Both the position numbers and the translations under genes were made by a program. This document shows, piece by piece, positions 45,347 through 54,039 of a DNA stretch of 64,000 nucleotides (position 1 is its first letter; each line of letters starts with the position of its first letter). Origin of the DNA: an uncultured Bacteroidales bacterium (lineage in GTDB: Bacteria; Bacteroidota; Bacteroidia; Bacteroidales; Paludibacteraceae); assembly GCA_934667275.1 (NCBI GenBank), contig CAKULK010000011.1, forward strand, positions 1 to 64,000. Reading direction: 5' to 3'. The notes under the pieces are model-generated. The model worked only from the letters and a program-made list of their open reading frames with translations, did no database searches and was not told where the DNA came from.

Positions 45347-46240
45347 TTATTGATTCAGCGCGCGACGGATAACCATTTGCGTGTTGAGGGTATTGGGTAC
45401 AAGAGGGAGACGGAGGATGTTCTTAATCAGACCTTGTTCCGCGAGGACGGTTTTGATACCCGAAGGGTTGCCCTCCACGAAAAGCAAATGAATGATGTGG
45501 GCATAGCGTTGCTGGAGTGCCATACTGTGTTCGTGTACCAAACGCCCGATGTCCTCGGGGAATGCGTTACTTGCCACGCTGATAAGCCCGTCGGCTCCCG
45601 CGTTCATGAGTTCGCAAGCGATACCGTCGTCGCCACTGATGACGAGGAGTCTGCCATTGGCAAGGTCTATCAACTCGGTGATTTGCTGAATGTTACCGCT
45701 GGCTTCCTTGATACCCAAGATACGGTCGGGGTAGGCATCATAGATGCGTATGACAGTCTCTGGGAGCAGGTTGACGCCCGTACGCCCGGGGACATTGTAC
45801 AGGATAACGGGGACAGGACTCGCCTTGGCGATAGCCGTAAAGTGCTGATAGAGACCATCTTGCGATGGTTTGTTGTAGTATGGGCAGACGGATAGGATAG
45901 CCGCAAAGTCGGATTGCAATGTGTCGCGGAGTTCGTTGATACGGGCAATGACAGCGGCTGTGCAGTTGCCGCCCAAGCCGAGGACAAGAGGCACGCGACC
46001 TGCCACTTGGCGGACGATATGTTCGCGGACAGCGTCCTGTTCGGCAAGGGTAAGGGTTGCGGTTTCGCCCGTAGTACCCAGCACAACGAGGTAGTCAACG
46101 CCCGCGGTGGGTGCGGCAGGGGTGCGGCTGTTCAGTTGTTTGTCTATCAGACGGGTAAGAGCAGCGTAGTCCACACTCCCGTCTTCGCAAAACGGAGTGA
46201 TAAGGGCGGTGCCCAAGCCTTTTAATGAAGGATTATTCAT
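45347..46240 (-). CDS. dapA: 4-hydroxy-tetrahydrodipicolinate synthase
   Basis: It condenses pyruvate with aspartate semialdehyde in the first committed step of lysine and diaminopimelate synthesis. From the ATG at 46240 (MNNPSLKGLGTALITPF) the protein has 297 residues. Visible features are VVLGTTGETATL (substrate-binding Thr-Thr), the catalytic tyrosine region VCPYYNKPSQDGLYQHF, YNVPGRTGVNL and the Schiff-base lysine Lys178 in GIKEASGN. The start overlaps the upstream DUF6913 gene by eight bases, indicating coupling. Confidence 0.97.
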   Translation of the reverse strand: MNNPSLKGLGTALITPFCEDGSVDYAALTRLIDKQLNSRTPAAPTAGVDYLVVLGTTGETATLTLAEQDAVREHIVRQVAGRVPLVLGLGGNCTAAVIARINELRDTLQSDFAAILSVCPYYNKPSQDGLYQHFTAIAKASPVPVILYNVPGRTGVNLLPETVIRIYDAYPDRILGIKEASGNIQQITELIDLANGRLLVISGDDGIACELMNAGADGLISVASNAFPEDIGRLVHEHSMALQQRYAHIIHLLFVEGNPSGIKTVLAEQGLIKNILRLPLVPNTLNTQMVIRRALNQ

Positions 46241-46703
46241 GGGTTGTAAACATGTCGAGGTACTTGATGATTTGGGTGAAGAGGTAGTCGGGTGTGTCCT
46301 GTGCGGGGGTGTTGATGGTGAGGTCGTAGATGCCGTCGCGGGTGTAACGGCCGACCTTGAACGCCGCGCGGACGTAAAGCGCCATGTAGAGCGAGACCAA
46401 CGTGGGGTGTTGGGTGAGGTCGATGAAGAGGTCGTATTCGTTAGCCGTGAGGGCGCGGAGGACCTCCTTTTTCGGGCGGGAGAGCAAGGCGCAGACCTGC
46501 CTTTTGTCGGGAATGGTGAAGGTGTCGATTTGCCTTGGTGTGGCGGCGTTGCCGTGGTTGGCGAGTTGGCGGGTGAGTGCGGAGATGTCGCCACCATCGT
46601 GGAGAACGGCGATACGATGCACCTTCTCCCAACGCGGCATCACGACACGACGGGGAGACTGATGCTGCAGTATGTAGTTGAATATATGCTCTTTAAGTGA
46701 CAT
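46233..46703 (-). CDS. DUF6913 family protein
   Basis: A 156-residue cytoplasmic protein matching, by pattern, a conserved Bacteroidales family (DUF6913) usually found next to dapA. It has a Rossmann-like rhythm: VHRIAVLHDGGDISALTRQL, then ALTANEYDLFIDLT and YMALYVRAAFKVGR, and a C-terminal helix (YLFTQIIKYLDMF). No catalytic motif is obvious. The overlap with dapA points to coexpression, not a known role in lysine synthesis. Confidence 0.8.
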   Translation of the reverse strand: MSLKEHIFNYILQHQSPRRVVMPRWEKVHRIAVLHDGGDISALTRQLANHGNAATPRQIDTFTIPDKRQVCALLSRPKKEVLRALTANEYDLFIDLTQHPTLVSLYMALYVRAAFKVGRYTRDGIYDLTINTPAQDTPDYLFTQIIKYLDMFTTHE

Positions 46704-46776
46704 TGGCGGTTTATACGTTTATGGGTTGATGAGTTGATATGTGGTTGAATGGGTTGAAAAAGTTGAGGGGTTGAGA

Positions 46777-48807
46777 CTACTCGGCGGCGGGTGTGAGCAT
46801 TCGGAGGAAGTCGTCCTCGGAAATGAGCGGGATGCCAAGGTCTTCGGCTTTCTTGCGTTTCTCGGGACCCATGTTGTCGCCCGCGAGAATGAATGAGGTC
46901 TTCTTGCTGACCGAACCGACATTCTTTCCGCCGTTTGTCTCAATCATTGCCTTGTACTCGTCGCGGCTATGGTGTGCGAATACACCAGAGATGACGATGC
47001 TCTTGCCTGCAAGCAGGTCTGTGACAGGGGTAGCATCTTCTGTGCTCGCCATCTGCACACCGGCAAGACGCAAGCGGTTGACTATCTCGATGTTACGGAG
47101 GTCGTTGAAGTATGCGGTGATGTTGTCGGCTATTTGGTCACCTATGTCCTCGATGGACGTAAGTTGTTCGTGTGTCGCCCACTGGAGTTCGTCAATGGAG
47201 CGGTAGCGACGGGCGATTTTCTTTGCGGTCGTCTCGCCGACCATGCGAATGCCGAGGGCGAACAGTACGCGGCTCCACGGTACTTGTTTGCTGGCTTCGA
47301 TACCCGCAAGTATATTCTGTGCCGACTTGACACCGAGACGTTCCTGACGGGACAAGTCATTGAGTGTCAGGTCATATATATCGGCAATGTTATGCAGGAG
47401 CCCCTGTGAATAAAGGAGGTCAATAGTCTCTTCGCCGAGACCGTCAATGTTCATGGCACGGCGGGAAACGAAGTGCTCTATCTTTCCCTTGATTTGTGGG
47501 GGACAACCTTGCTCGTTTGGGCAACGCCATGCGGCTTCACCCTCTACGCGCACAAGAGGAGTGCCGCATTCGGGGCAGAGACTCGGAAAGACCTCCCCAA
47601 CCCCTCCTTGCAAGGAGGGGCTTGCATCTGCATCTTTGCCGACTATCTTCGGTATGATTTCACCACCCTTTTCGACCCAGACCATGTCGCCTTCGCGGAT
47701 GCCGAGGGAACGGATGAAATCCTCATTGTGAAGCGTGGCGCGTTGGACAACGGTGCCCGACAGTTGCACGGGGTCGAGGTTAGCGACGGGCGTAACCACC
47801 CCTGTGCGTCCGACCTGATAGGTGATGCGGCGGAGACGGGTGAGTTGGCGCTCGGCAGGGAACTTGTATGCGATAGCCCAACGGGGGGTTTTGGCTGTGT
47901 AGCCGAGGTCCTGCTGCTGTGCCAGGTTATTCACTTTCAATACGATGCCGTCGGTGGCAACAGGCAGGTTCTTGCGCTCGGTGTCCCAATAGGCGATGTA
48001 CTGCATGACCTCCTCGACGCTGTGGCAGACGCGAATGGCATCGCTGACCTGGAAGCCCCATTGGCGCGCGAGTTGCAGACGCTCGCAGTGAGTGGTGCCC
48101 GGGAGATTGTCGCCCAACATATAATATAGGTATGCGGTCAGCCCGCGCCGTGCTACCTCACGCGGGTCCTGTAGTTTGAGGGTACCCGAGGCAGCGTTGC
48201 GGGGATTGGCGAAGAGGGGTTCTTCTTGTTCCTCGCGCTCGTGGTTGAGTCGGTCAAAAGCCGTCCACGGAAGCAAGACCTCACCACGCAACTCGAAGAA
48301 GTCGGGTATATCGGGACGGTTGATTTGCCATGGGATAGACGGAATGGTCTTGATGTTACTGAGTACGTCATCGCCGCGTATGCCGTCGCCGCGCGTGACG
48401 GCGTGGGTGAGAATGCCGTGCTCATACCAGAGGGAGATGCTGAGCCCGTCGAACTTGAGTTCGCATATAATCTCCACATTATCAGGTAGTTTGCGCACCC
48501 AATCCTCGACCTCCTCGCGCGAATAGGTGTTGGCGAGGGAGAGCATGGGATAGCGGTGGAGGATTTGTTCGAAGCCCTTCTTGGCAGCAAGGTCGGAGCC
48601 TACGTGCTGGGTGGGCGAATTGGGGTCTGCCATCTCGGGATGGAGAGCCTCAAGGTCCTGTAGGCGACGCATCTTGTGGTCGAACTCCTCGTCGGACATC
48701 GTGGGGGCGTTGAGGACGTAGTACTTGTAGTTGCTGTCCTCCAAATCGCGGCGCAGGGCGAGGATTTCGTCGCGATCGGGCTGGTCTATCTGGTCGAAAA
48801 GGTCCAT
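46777..48807 (-). CDS. ligA: NAD-dependent DNA ligase
   Basis: The replicative DNA ligase, sealing nicks with NAD. The 676-residue protein has the Ia domain, the adenylation domain with the nucleophile Lys118 in ELKFDGLSISLWYEHG, the OB fold (VWVEKGGEIIPKI), a four-cysteine zinc finger (CPECGTPLVRVEGEAAWRCP), helix-hairpin-helix repeats and a C-terminal BRCT domain (GKSIVISGVFAHHS). Between OB fold and zinc finger, at about residues 392-406, the usual linker is replaced by DASPSLQGGVGEVF, encoded by a dispersed palindromic element (see separate entry). The reading frame is kept, so the enzyme should work. It begins 11 bases after the EEP nuclease gene and is probably cotranscribed with it. 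Confidence 0.97.
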   Translation of the reverse strand: MDLFDQIDQPDRDEILALRRDLEDSNYKYYVLNAPTMSDEEFDHKMRRLQDLEALHPEMADPNSPTQHVGSDLAAKKGFEQILHRYPMLSLANTYSREEVEDWVRKLPDNVEIICELKFDGLSISLWYEHGILTHAVTRGDGIRGDDVLSNIKTIPSIPWQINRPDIPDFFELRGEVLLPWTAFDRLNHEREEQEEPLFANPRNAASGTLKLQDPREVARRGLTAYLYYMLGDNLPGTTHCERLQLARQWGFQVSDAIRVCHSVEEVMQYIAYWDTERKNLPVATDGIVLKVNNLAQQQDLGYTAKTPRWAIAYKFPAERQLTRLRRITYQVGRTGVVTPVANLDPVQLSGTVVQRATLHNEDFIRSLGIREGDMVWVEKGGEIIPKIVGKDADASPSLQGGVGEVFPSLCPECGTPLVRVEGEAAWRCPNEQGCPPQIKGKIEHFVSRRAMNIDGLGEETIDLLYSQGLLHNIADIYDLTLNDLSRQERLGVKSAQNILAGIEASKQVPWSRVLFALGIRMVGETTAKKIARRYRSIDELQWATHEQLTSIEDIGDQIADNITAYFNDLRNIEIVNRLRLAGVQMASTEDATPVTDLLAGKSIVISGVFAHHSRDEYKAMIETNGGKNVGSVSKKTSFILAGDNMGPEKRKKAEDLGIPLISEDDFLRMLTPAAE
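47591..47624. repeat. Palindromic dispersed element inside ligA
   Basis: A perfect 20-bp palindrome, CCCCTCCTTGCAAGGAGGGG (47601-47620), is flanked by ACCTCCCCAA. This core-plus-flank layout resembles the element at 53992-54025 (CCCCCTC/GAGGGGG with GGGGAGTCTTGGGGG) and palindromic repeats dispersed in other Bacteroidota genomes. Here it lies within coding sequence, in frame. Confidence 0.7.
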
Positions 48808-48818
48808 GTGGTTTGGGA

Positions 48819-50417
48819 TTAACGGACTATCAGTTTGGTGGACAGGCAGGTGCCCTGACCATATATATTAAGGATGTAGATGCCCTGCGAGAGACCGTCG
48901 ATATTCTGCTCGACGGAAGTTATCTTGCTTTGCGTAACAATTTGTCCATCAATGCGATAGACTATATAATAGCCGCCTTCGGCATTACGTATGCAGGGCG
49001 TGGCCCCCTCGTAGAAAACCTCGTAGTTGTTGAGCGAGGGTTCGGTGTGGCGGGTGGAAGTGCTGCTATCCAATCGCAGTCCGACCAGTATAGGGTCATG
49101 GTCGCTGCAGCGGAACATAGTGAGGTCATCGGAACTGTCGTAGGTGTAGCGGTCGTGCTCGTCAGAGTTGATGTGGTACGCCACCATGCCCGTGACCTGC
49201 GGGTACAGGGTGGAGTTGCAGAGGGCATGGTCGAGGTAGCCCGCCTGGCCGCGGAAAGTGTAACTATAACTGCTGTCGGCATGGAAGGCACGATGGAGGT
49301 CAATCATTCCGCCATCGCGGAGAGCAGTAATGGGGTCCTCCTTGGCATAGGCGTTGAGGTCGCCCATGATGAGAATGTCATCGTCATGAAAACTGAGACG
49401 GTCGCGGTCGTAGGAAGCCAGCACGGCTTTGGCTTCCTGCACGCGCTTGGCATTGTAGGCACCCTGTCCGTCACCTTGGTCGCGGTCATCACCGGTAGCG
49501 TTGTAGGCTCCGCTTTTCGACTTGAAATGGTTGATAGAAAAAATAAACCGCTCGCCGGTGGCATTCTCGGTGAACACCTGCGCTTTCTTGCGCGTGGGGA
49601 GGTAGGAGTCGGTGCTACGGAGAGCGCCATAGGGAGTCACCGTTTGGGTGCAATAGACATATCCGGATTTGGTGTAAGTGCCGTTGACAGAGGTTCCGTC
49701 ATCAATGGCACGGAAAGTCCGCCCTGTCAGACGCGAAAGGTCGGCGGCAATCTCATTCATGGCATCCGAACCCTGTTGCACCTCCACAAGGCCATAGATG
49801 TCAGCGTTGATTTTAGACAATGCCGCACTAATCTTGGCACGTTGCTTCTGGTGCTCGGCATTGTTGCCCGGTCCCATAGTGCTTGAACCAGAGCCGTATG
49901 CCTGGGTAAGGTAGTATTCGCAGTTCATGGCGCAAACCAGCAATGTATGCTGCCCGCGCATATTGACGGCGTCTTTGTCGTAGCCCTGCTCGAGGTCAGC
50001 ACGCGTGTTACCCGCCCATGTGCAGGATTTCCATTGTACACTGCCTGTGCTGCCGACGTACACCACAAGGTCCACCAGGCGCTCGCCCATACGGTGGTAG
50101 CCGCTCACGCCCGTCAGCGTGACTTCGCCCGTCCGGTTAGCAGAGAGGATGTCGTTATACTCCGCAGAAAGCGGAATCGCCTGATTGGTAGGCGAATAGG
50201 TTCTGCGTGGAGAGATGGTGAGGCTGCCGCTGTTGTAGTTGTTGGTGACGTAGAACGGGGTAGTGAAACGAATGGTTTGCCCCTGATATTTGCTCAAATC
50301 GGAGTTCTTCCATATATCGGGATTGCCAATGCTCACGTTTATTTGTCCCCACAACGTGCTGCTGCATACGCAGAAAAACAGCAAAAAAATATGTGCGAAC
50401 TTTGGTGAATGTGTCAT
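48819..50417 (-). CDS. Secreted endonuclease/exonuclease/phosphatase-family nuclease with T9SS-type C terminus
   Basis: An exported EEP-superfamily enzyme of 532 residues from the ATG at 50417. Signal peptide FAHIFLLFFCVCSSTLWGQ; an N-terminal OB-like domain (about 25-165, YQGQTIRFTTPFYVTNNYNS, GEVTLTGVSG); then the EEP catalytic domain: INADIYGLVEVQQG (Glu), FSINHFKSKSG, DILIMGDLNAYAKEDP (Asp/Asn) and CSDHDPILVGL (His). The C-terminal 75 residues end in GLSQGIYILNIYGQGTCLST followed by KLIVR, the type A type-IX-secretion sorting domain. The build matches extracellular DNases of the ExeM kind, so extracellular DNA degradation is likely. It lies upstream of ligA on the same strand. Confidence 0.9.
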   Translation of the reverse strand: MTHSPKFAHIFLLFFCVCSSTLWGQINVSIGNPDIWKNSDLSKYQGQTIRFTTPFYVTNNYNSGSLTISPRRTYSPTNQAIPLSAEYNDILSANRTGEVTLTGVSGYHRMGERLVDLVVYVGSTGSVQWKSCTWAGNTRADLEQGYDKDAVNMRGQHTLLVCAMNCEYYLTQAYGSGSSTMGPGNNAEHQKQRAKISAALSKINADIYGLVEVQQGSDAMNEIAADLSRLTGRTFRAIDDGTSVNGTYTKSGYVYCTQTVTPYGALRSTDSYLPTRKKAQVFTENATGERFIFSINHFKSKSGAYNATGDDRDQGDGQGAYNAKRVQEAKAVLASYDRDRLSFHDDDILIMGDLNAYAKEDPITALRDGGMIDLHRAFHADSSYSYTFRGQAGYLDHALCNSTLYPQVTGMVAYHINSDEHDRYTYDSSDDLTMFRCSDHDPILVGLRLDSSTSTRHTEPSLNNYEVFYEGATPCIRNAEGGYYIVYRIDGQIVTQSKITSVEQNIDGLSQGIYILNIYGQGTCLSTKLIVR

Positions 50418-50440
50418 GCAACTAATGGTTTTTAGGTCTG

Positions 50441-50472
50441 CAAAGTTACGCTTTTTTTCCTGAATATGCAAG
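50441..50472 (-). promoter_or_regulatory. Promoter of the secreted nuclease gene
   Basis: CTTG (50472-50469), 20 bp and TAACTTTG (50448-50441) on the minus strand, with the ATG at 50417 about 24 bases below. Confidence 0.75.
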
Positions 50473-50500
50473 TGCAGTCCCCACTTTGAGGGCGTGGCGG

Positions 50501-50986
50501 CTACATGTTGGCGTTATAGTAGTGCGGGTTGCCTGTCACTTCATTGCCAATGAATGAGGGCTTGATGAAAGTCTGGTCTTCGTGTTCCAACTCTATTTCC
50601 GCCATCACGAGCCCCTCTTTGCGTCCGTGGAACTCGTCCACTTCCCACTTGAGGGAACTGTCGGCACAAGGAACTATCCAACGTGTCTTTTCCAACAATC
50701 CGGGCAGGCACATCTGCAGCAACTGTTTGGCATCGCTCACATCAATCTCGCGTTCCCATTCGAAGCGCGCCAACCCATCGCCAGCGGGTTTGGATTTGAT
50801 AGTGAGGAAAGCCTGTACGGCAGACGCTCCGCCTGCCAACGATTTTTCTGTCCGTATGCGCACGCGGACGGTACGCCCAGCCTCTTTGCAGATGTAGCCC
50901 TGCACGATGTCGTAGCGGCAAACGGACAGCTGCTTGTAACTGTCGTCGGTGACGAGGAACTTCCGTTCAATTTCGAGATTATGCAT
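50501..50986 (-). CDS. CYTH-domain protein (triphosphate tunnel metalloenzyme family)
   Basis: A 161-residue protein of the CYTH superfamily, whose members hydrolyse inorganic or organic triphosphates. The signature EIERKFLV (ExExK, residues 5-12) opens the protein; alternating charged strands that build the tunnel follow: TVRVRIRTEK, AFLTIKSKPAG, FEWEREID, KTRWIVPC, LKWEVDEFHG and MAEIELEHED. All expected charged positions appear present. The small bacterial forms are often called class IV adenylate cyclase-like or triphosphatase; which activity this one has is not known. It lies 48 bases after the FAD/Fe-S dehydrogenase gene on the same strand. Confidence 0.9.
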   Translation of the reverse strand: MHNLEIERKFLVTDDSYKQLSVCRYDIVQGYICKEAGRTVRVRIRTEKSLAGGASAVQAFLTIKSKPAGDGLARFEWEREIDVSDAKQLLQMCLPGLLEKTRWIVPCADSSLKWEVDEFHGRKEGLVMAEIELEHEDQTFIKPSFIGNEVTGNPHYYNANM

Positions 50987-51034
50987 AATTTATTTTGTAA
51001 CTATCCCATAACGTTTTGAGTGACGCTGAGAGGG

Positions 51035-53812
51035 TTAGTTCGTCTTGCGGCGCGAGGTGATATTCACCAGGTGCGCGATGCCGTAGTACTCGATGCCCGA
51101 ATGGGTGGTAAGTCCAATCTCGCAGGTGCGGGAGTTGCTGACGCCCATCGTGGCGTGCGCCTTCTCCACCTGTCCGCGCAGTTTGCGGAGTGCCCACGCG
51201 TTCAGTTCGGGGTGCGTGAAACCCTTGTCGCCGGCGAAAGCACAGCAGCCAATCTCCTCAGGCACAAGCACTTGCGTAGCACACGCCTGCGCCACATGGA
51301 GCAGGTGCTGCGTGACGTTCATCTTGCGCGTCGAACAGGTGACATGCACCGCCACGCACGTGTCTAACGGCGTGATTTCCAATTCGTCAAGCACAAACTT
51401 GTCGATAAACTCCGCAGGTTCGTACAACCGCAGATGGGGCATGGTCTCGCGCATACGATGCAGACACGGACTCTGGTCGCAGAGGATAGGCCAACGCCCG
51501 TCCTCACTCGCGCGGCGCAACGCCGCCTCCAATTCGCGCGTCTTGCGCATCGCCTCGTCGGGCATGCCCTTGCTCTCCCAGATGGTGCCGCAGCAGAGAT
51601 TCTCCATATTCCCGGGGAAAATCACCTCGAATCCTGCCTTGTTCAGCACCTCGGTCATATCGTTGATGAGGGGTGTCTTGCCGCTGCTCAGACGCTGGTT
51701 GAGGCACGACGGGAAATAGACTACCCGCTTGTCACTTAATCCTTTCAACCCATGCACCACACCATATTCGCGTGCAATCCTGATGGCTTTTGCGCGCACG
51801 GGTCGCGGCAGCGAAGGCGTCCACAGCGGGATATTCTTGCCGCTGCCGTAGTACAGCCCTTTGCCCACGACGGTGGTCATCTTGTCGCCCAGCACGGTCT
51901 TCGCCGCGTGCGCCACGCCCAGCACATTCGTCAGCATACCGCCTATGTCGGACAGGTGTTCGCCCGCCCAATAGCCGAAGCGTTTCTCGCTTTTGGTGAG
52001 TGCCTGTTCGCGCAAGAGGTGGATATAATCGCCCACATTGATGCCCACGGGACACGAGGTGGAGCACAGCCCGTCGCCCGCACACAGCGCACGACCTATA
52101 TGGCGGAAATCTTTCTCCAACTGCTTGGCAGTCAGATGGTCTGCATGATTGTCCGAGTGCTGCAACCGATGCAACTCACGCTGCACCACAATCCGTTGGC
52201 GGCTTGACAACGCAAACCCGCAACTCACGCAGTTCACCTCGCAGAACCCGCACTCTATACACCTGTCTATCAGCGCGTTCACCTCGGGCAATGGTTTGAT
52301 ATGCTCCAGATACGAGTGTTCGTCCTCGTTGAAAATCACCCCCGGGTTCATGATGTTGTCAGGGTCGAACAAGGTCTTCACCTCGCGCATAAGGGCATAC
52401 GCCTCGTCACCCCACTCGCGGCGCACAAACGGCGCCATGTTGCGCCCCGTACCGTGCTCCGCCTTCAGGCTCCCGTGGTATTTGTCCACCACGAGGTCCA
52501 CCACGGCGTGCATCATCCTGTCGTATTGCGCAACGGCTTCGGGCGTGTCAAACCGCTGATTGAGAATGAAATGGTAGTTCCCCTCCAGCGCGTGCCCGTA
52601 AATCACGGCATCGGGATAGTGGTGCTCGCGGAACAGCCGTTGCAGGTCCAATGTCGCCTCGGCGAGGTGCTCGATGGGGAACGCGATGTCCTCAATCAGA
52701 CACGTGGTGCCTATCTCGCGCGTGCCGCCCACGGCGGGGAAGATGCCCGAGCGCATCGCCCAGTATTTGCCCACCTGCACGGGGTCGGACGTGAACATCG
52801 CAGGCTGGCAGAGCGTGTAGTGCCTCAGCACCTCCAGAACGACGTTGTTCTTCTGCGTAAGTTCCTCAGCAGTAGCGGCTTCCGTCTTTATCAGCACCGC
52901 CCCCGCGTCCTCGGGCAGCCCCTGCAGTTCGGGGAAGTCCTGCTCCACGGTGCGCATGGCTTTGCGGTCGAAGAACTCCGCGGCGGACAGCATCTGCGTC
53001 TGCTTCATCTCCGTCACCGCCTCACACGCCGACTGCGTGGTCGGGAACAACAGCAGTGCCGATGCCGAGCAGGGCAGCAGGTCTGCCGTGCGCATGGTCA
53101 CGGACGACAGGAACGCCAGTGTGCCTTCGCTGCCCACCATCAAGTGGGCGATGATGTCAAATGGGTCGTCGAATTCCACAAACGGCAGGATGGTCAAGCC
53201 CGTCACGTTCTTTATTTGGTACTTTTTGCGTATTAACTCGCTGAGGTTCTTGTTCTTACGCACCTGCAACCGCAGGTCGTCAATCTTACGGACGAACCGC
53301 GCGTGCGACATCAGGAAGTCGGAGCGGCTCCGTTGGTCGCCCGTATCCAGCACGCACCCGTCGGGCAGCACGATGCGCACCGACTCCAGCATGCGGTAAC
53401 TGTTGGCGTGGGTACCGCAGCACATTCCCGAGGCGTTGTTCATCACAATCCCGCCCACCATCGCCGATTTGATGCTGGCGGGGTCGGGCGTGAAGTGCTT
53501 GCCGTAGGGCTTCAGTATCTCGTTCACACGCTGCCCGATGATGCCGGGTTGCAGCGTAATCGTCTGATTGTCTTTGCCTAAACTGTATTTCTCCCACTTC
53601 TTGCCGCACACCACCAGCAGGCTGTCGCTTATCGCCTGCCCGCTCAGACTGGTGCCTGCCGCACGGAACGTGACATGCTTGCCCTCTTTGTGCGCACGCT
53701 GCATAATGGCTTGCACGTCCTCCTCGGTGGCGGGGTGTAGCACCTCTTCGGGAATCAGGCGGTAGAAACCCGCGTCCGTTCCCCACGCTAAACGCTCTAT
53801 ATATCGTTTCAT
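51035..53812 (-). CDS. FAD-binding and Fe-S-binding oxidoreductase (GlcD/GlpC fusion, D-2-hydroxyacid dehydrogenase type)
   Basis: A 925-residue two-part enzyme. The N-terminal half is an FAD-linked oxidase of the PCMH/VAO type (FRAAGTSLSGQAISDSLLVV, MVGGIVMNNASGMCCGTHAN, LKAEHGTGRNMAPFV). Two four-cysteine Fe-S clusters follow (CIECGFCEVNCVSCG, CAGDGLCSTSCPVG), then a C-terminal domain with two CCG-type motifs (NLCCGTIWESKG, IGCCAFAGDKGFTHP). This arrangement is that of the Dld/D-lactate or D-2-hydroxyglutarate dehydrogenases that pass electrons to the respiratory chain. The exact hydroxyacid is not determined. I start at the ATG at 53812 (MKRYIERLAWGTDAG), since the longer frame adds only a non-homologous stretch. 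Confidence 0.92.
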   Translation of the reverse strand: MKRYIERLAWGTDAGFYRLIPEEVLHPATEEDVQAIMQRAHKEGKHVTFRAAGTSLSGQAISDSLLVVCGKKWEKYSLGKDNQTITLQPGIIGQRVNEILKPYGKHFTPDPASIKSAMVGGIVMNNASGMCCGTHANSYRMLESVRIVLPDGCVLDTGDQRSRSDFLMSHARFVRKIDDLRLQVRKNKNLSELIRKKYQIKNVTGLTILPFVEFDDPFDIIAHLMVGSEGTLAFLSSVTMRTADLLPCSASALLLFPTTQSACEAVTEMKQTQMLSAAEFFDRKAMRTVEQDFPELQGLPEDAGAVLIKTEAATAEELTQKNNVVLEVLRHYTLCQPAMFTSDPVQVGKYWAMRSGIFPAVGGTREIGTTCLIEDIAFPIEHLAEATLDLQRLFREHHYPDAVIYGHALEGNYHFILNQRFDTPEAVAQYDRMMHAVVDLVVDKYHGSLKAEHGTGRNMAPFVRREWGDEAYALMREVKTLFDPDNIMNPGVIFNEDEHSYLEHIKPLPEVNALIDRCIECGFCEVNCVSCGFALSSRQRIVVQRELHRLQHSDNHADHLTAKQLEKDFRHIGRALCAGDGLCSTSCPVGINVGDYIHLLREQALTKSEKRFGYWAGEHLSDIGGMLTNVLGVAHAAKTVLGDKMTTVVGKGLYYGSGKNIPLWTPSLPRPVRAKAIRIAREYGVVHGLKGLSDKRVVYFPSCLNQRLSSGKTPLINDMTEVLNKAGFEVIFPGNMENLCCGTIWESKGMPDEAMRKTRELEAALRRASEDGRWPILCDQSPCLHRMRETMPHLRLYEPAEFIDKFVLDELEITPLDTCVAVHVTCSTRKMNVTQHLLHVAQACATQVLVPEEIGCCAFAGDKGFTHPELNAWALRKLRGQVEKAHATMGVSNSRTCEIGLTTHSGIEYYGIAHLVNITSRRKTN

Positions 53813-53877
53813 TCTTGTCTTTCCGCGGCAGTCCCGCGAAACTTTATTCACAATCTGTCTTTTTTATACCAGACAAC

Positions 53878-53921
53878 CCCCGATAGACCCGCGACCGACC
53901 CCCGAGAAACCCCCGACACAA
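53878..53921. repeat. Tandem repeat, four diverged units of 11 bp
   Basis: Units CCCCGATAGAC, CCGCGACCGAC, CCCCGAGAAAC and CCCCGACACAA keep a CGA at exact 11-bp steps (53881, 53892, 53903, 53914). It lies just above the dehydrogenase start and 25 bp from the next 11-bp array. Confidence 0.8.
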
Positions 53922-53946
53922 TGTCGTGTCAAGAATAGGTGATTCA

Positions 53947-53979
53947 GCAAGGGATACGCAAGGGATGAGCAAGGGATAG
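53947..53979. repeat. Tandem repeat, three units of 11 bp
   Basis: Units GCAAGGGATAC, GCAAGGGATGA and GCAAGGGATAG are identical, base for base, to the array at 39298-39330. Confidence 0.95.
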
Positions 53980-53991
53980 GCACTCTATACA

Positions 53992-54025
53992 CCCCCTCTT
54001 TGAGGGGGCATGGGGAGTCTTGGGG
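53992..54025. repeat. Palindromic dispersed element
   Basis: CCCCCTC (53992-53998) and GAGGGGG (54002-54008) form a hairpin with a three-base loop, followed by GGGGAGTCTTGGGGG. It resembles the palindrome within ligA and lies between the dehydrogenase and namZ, where it may also act as the terminator of namZ. Confidence 0.6.
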
Positions 54026-54039
54026 GTGTTTGGGACACC

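Noticed and set aside
48813..49886. Plus-strand frame of 357 codons opposite the secreted nuclease
   Set aside because: It is the antisense shadow of a well-supported EEP nuclease; composition (Val/Gly/Glu rich) and lack of motifs argue against a real gene.
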